64,000 nucleotides of DNA from Halomonas heilongjiangensis (GTDB lineage Bacteria; Pseudomonadota; Gammaproteobacteria; Pseudomonadales; Halomonadaceae). The translations under genes and the position numbers were made by a program. This document shows, piece by piece, positions 63,705 through 64,000 of the stretch. A model generated the notes under the pieces. That model did no database searches. It saw nothing but the letters and a program-made list of their open reading frames with translations, and had not been told where the DNA came from. The stretch's first letter is position 1, and the number at the start of each line of letters is the position of its first letter. Location: positions 26,886 through 90,885 of the forward strand of contig NZ_PNRE01000075.1 in the NCBI RefSeq assembly GCF_002879645.1. The letters run 5' to 3'.

Positions 63705-64000
63705 ATGAAGATCCTCGTCGCGGTCAAGCGCGTCATCGACTACAACGTCAAGATCCGGGTCAAGCCGGACCATTCCGACGTCGACCTGACCAACGTCAAG
63801 ATGGCCATGAACCCCTTCTGCGAGATCGCCGTGGAAGAGGCGGTGCGCCTCAAGGAGCGCGGGGTGGCCAGCGAGGTCGTGGCCGTGACCGTCGGCCCCA
63901 GGGCCGCCCAGGAGCAGCTGCGCACCGCGCTGGCGCTGGGCGCCGACCGCGCCGTGCATGTCGATACCTCAGCCGAGACCGACGCGCGGGTCGAGTCGCT
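63705..64000 (+). CDS. etfB: Electron transfer flavoprotein beta subunit EtfB (3' truncated)
   Basis: Only the first 98 residues are in the window. [20 protein letters not shown] at the start, [20 protein letters not shown] (near 36) and [29 protein letters not shown] (near 57) are the EtfB signature. It would pair with EtfA, expected just beyond the edge, to accept electrons from acyl-CoA or other flavoprotein dehydrogenases. AGGAG precedes the ATG. Its place directly after fpr suggests one electron-transfer transcript. Confidence 0.95.
   Translation, partial: MKILVAVKRVIDYNVKIRVKPDHSDVDLTNVKMAMNPFCEIAVEEAVRLKERGVASEVVAVTVGPRAAQEQLRTALALGADRAVHVDTSAETDARVES

Overview
The window looks like chromosomal DNA of a halophilic gammaproteobacterium close to Halomonas. 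GC content and coding density are high. The ectoine-type TRAP operon teaABCD, a PHA depolymerase and a complete respiratory nitrate reductase cluster all fit that assignment. No tRNA, rRNA, CRISPR array, prophage or insertion sequence was recognised. The first gene (comM) and the last (etfB) are cut by the window edges.

Layout. 0-13 kb is mostly housekeeping: comM, a lipase/lipoprotein pair, malate synthase G, thiSG, trmB, an EamA exporter divergent from a LysR regulator, an AEC permease, SCO1/SenC and a secreted PHA depolymerase next to an FKBP isomerase. 13.9-17.5 kb is teaABCD, the ectoine/hydroxyectoine TRAP transporter with its UspA partner. 17.6-28.3 kb holds an ABC-F ATPase, dtd, a tandem Usp protein, thiD, a TRAP permease pair without a binding protein, dsbA, cytochrome c4 and engB.

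28.2-49.9 kb is a denitrification/nitrate respiration island. On the minus strand are narXL, two NarK transporters with a Usp gene between them, and norEF-like genes. On the plus strand are a third MFS gene, narGHJI, a parvulin isomerase, and moaB-moeA-dnr-like-DGC-moaA for molybdenum cofactor synthesis and control. NarL-type inverted heptamers are visible upstream of narK and narG. A 99-bp structured repeat lies just after narI, and a second copy lies after the ABC-F gene near 20.2 kb.

53-64 kb is the least familiar part. An ABC uptake system has a binding protein that carries a NosL-like C-terminal domain. It is driven by two separate sigma-54 promoters. Each has the same 22-bp upstream element exactly 109 bp upstream and the same 18-bp element just downstream. 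The system is followed by a GntR/UTRA regulator, an AprA-like FAD oxidoreductase, an AprB-like ferredoxin, a HEAT-repeat protein, FdxA, a DUF971 protein, a YeiH-family anion exporter, ferredoxin-NADP reductase and EtfB. Together these look like a regulated uptake, redox conversion and export pathway for a small, probably sulfur-containing, compound. The substrate cannot be read from sequence alone.
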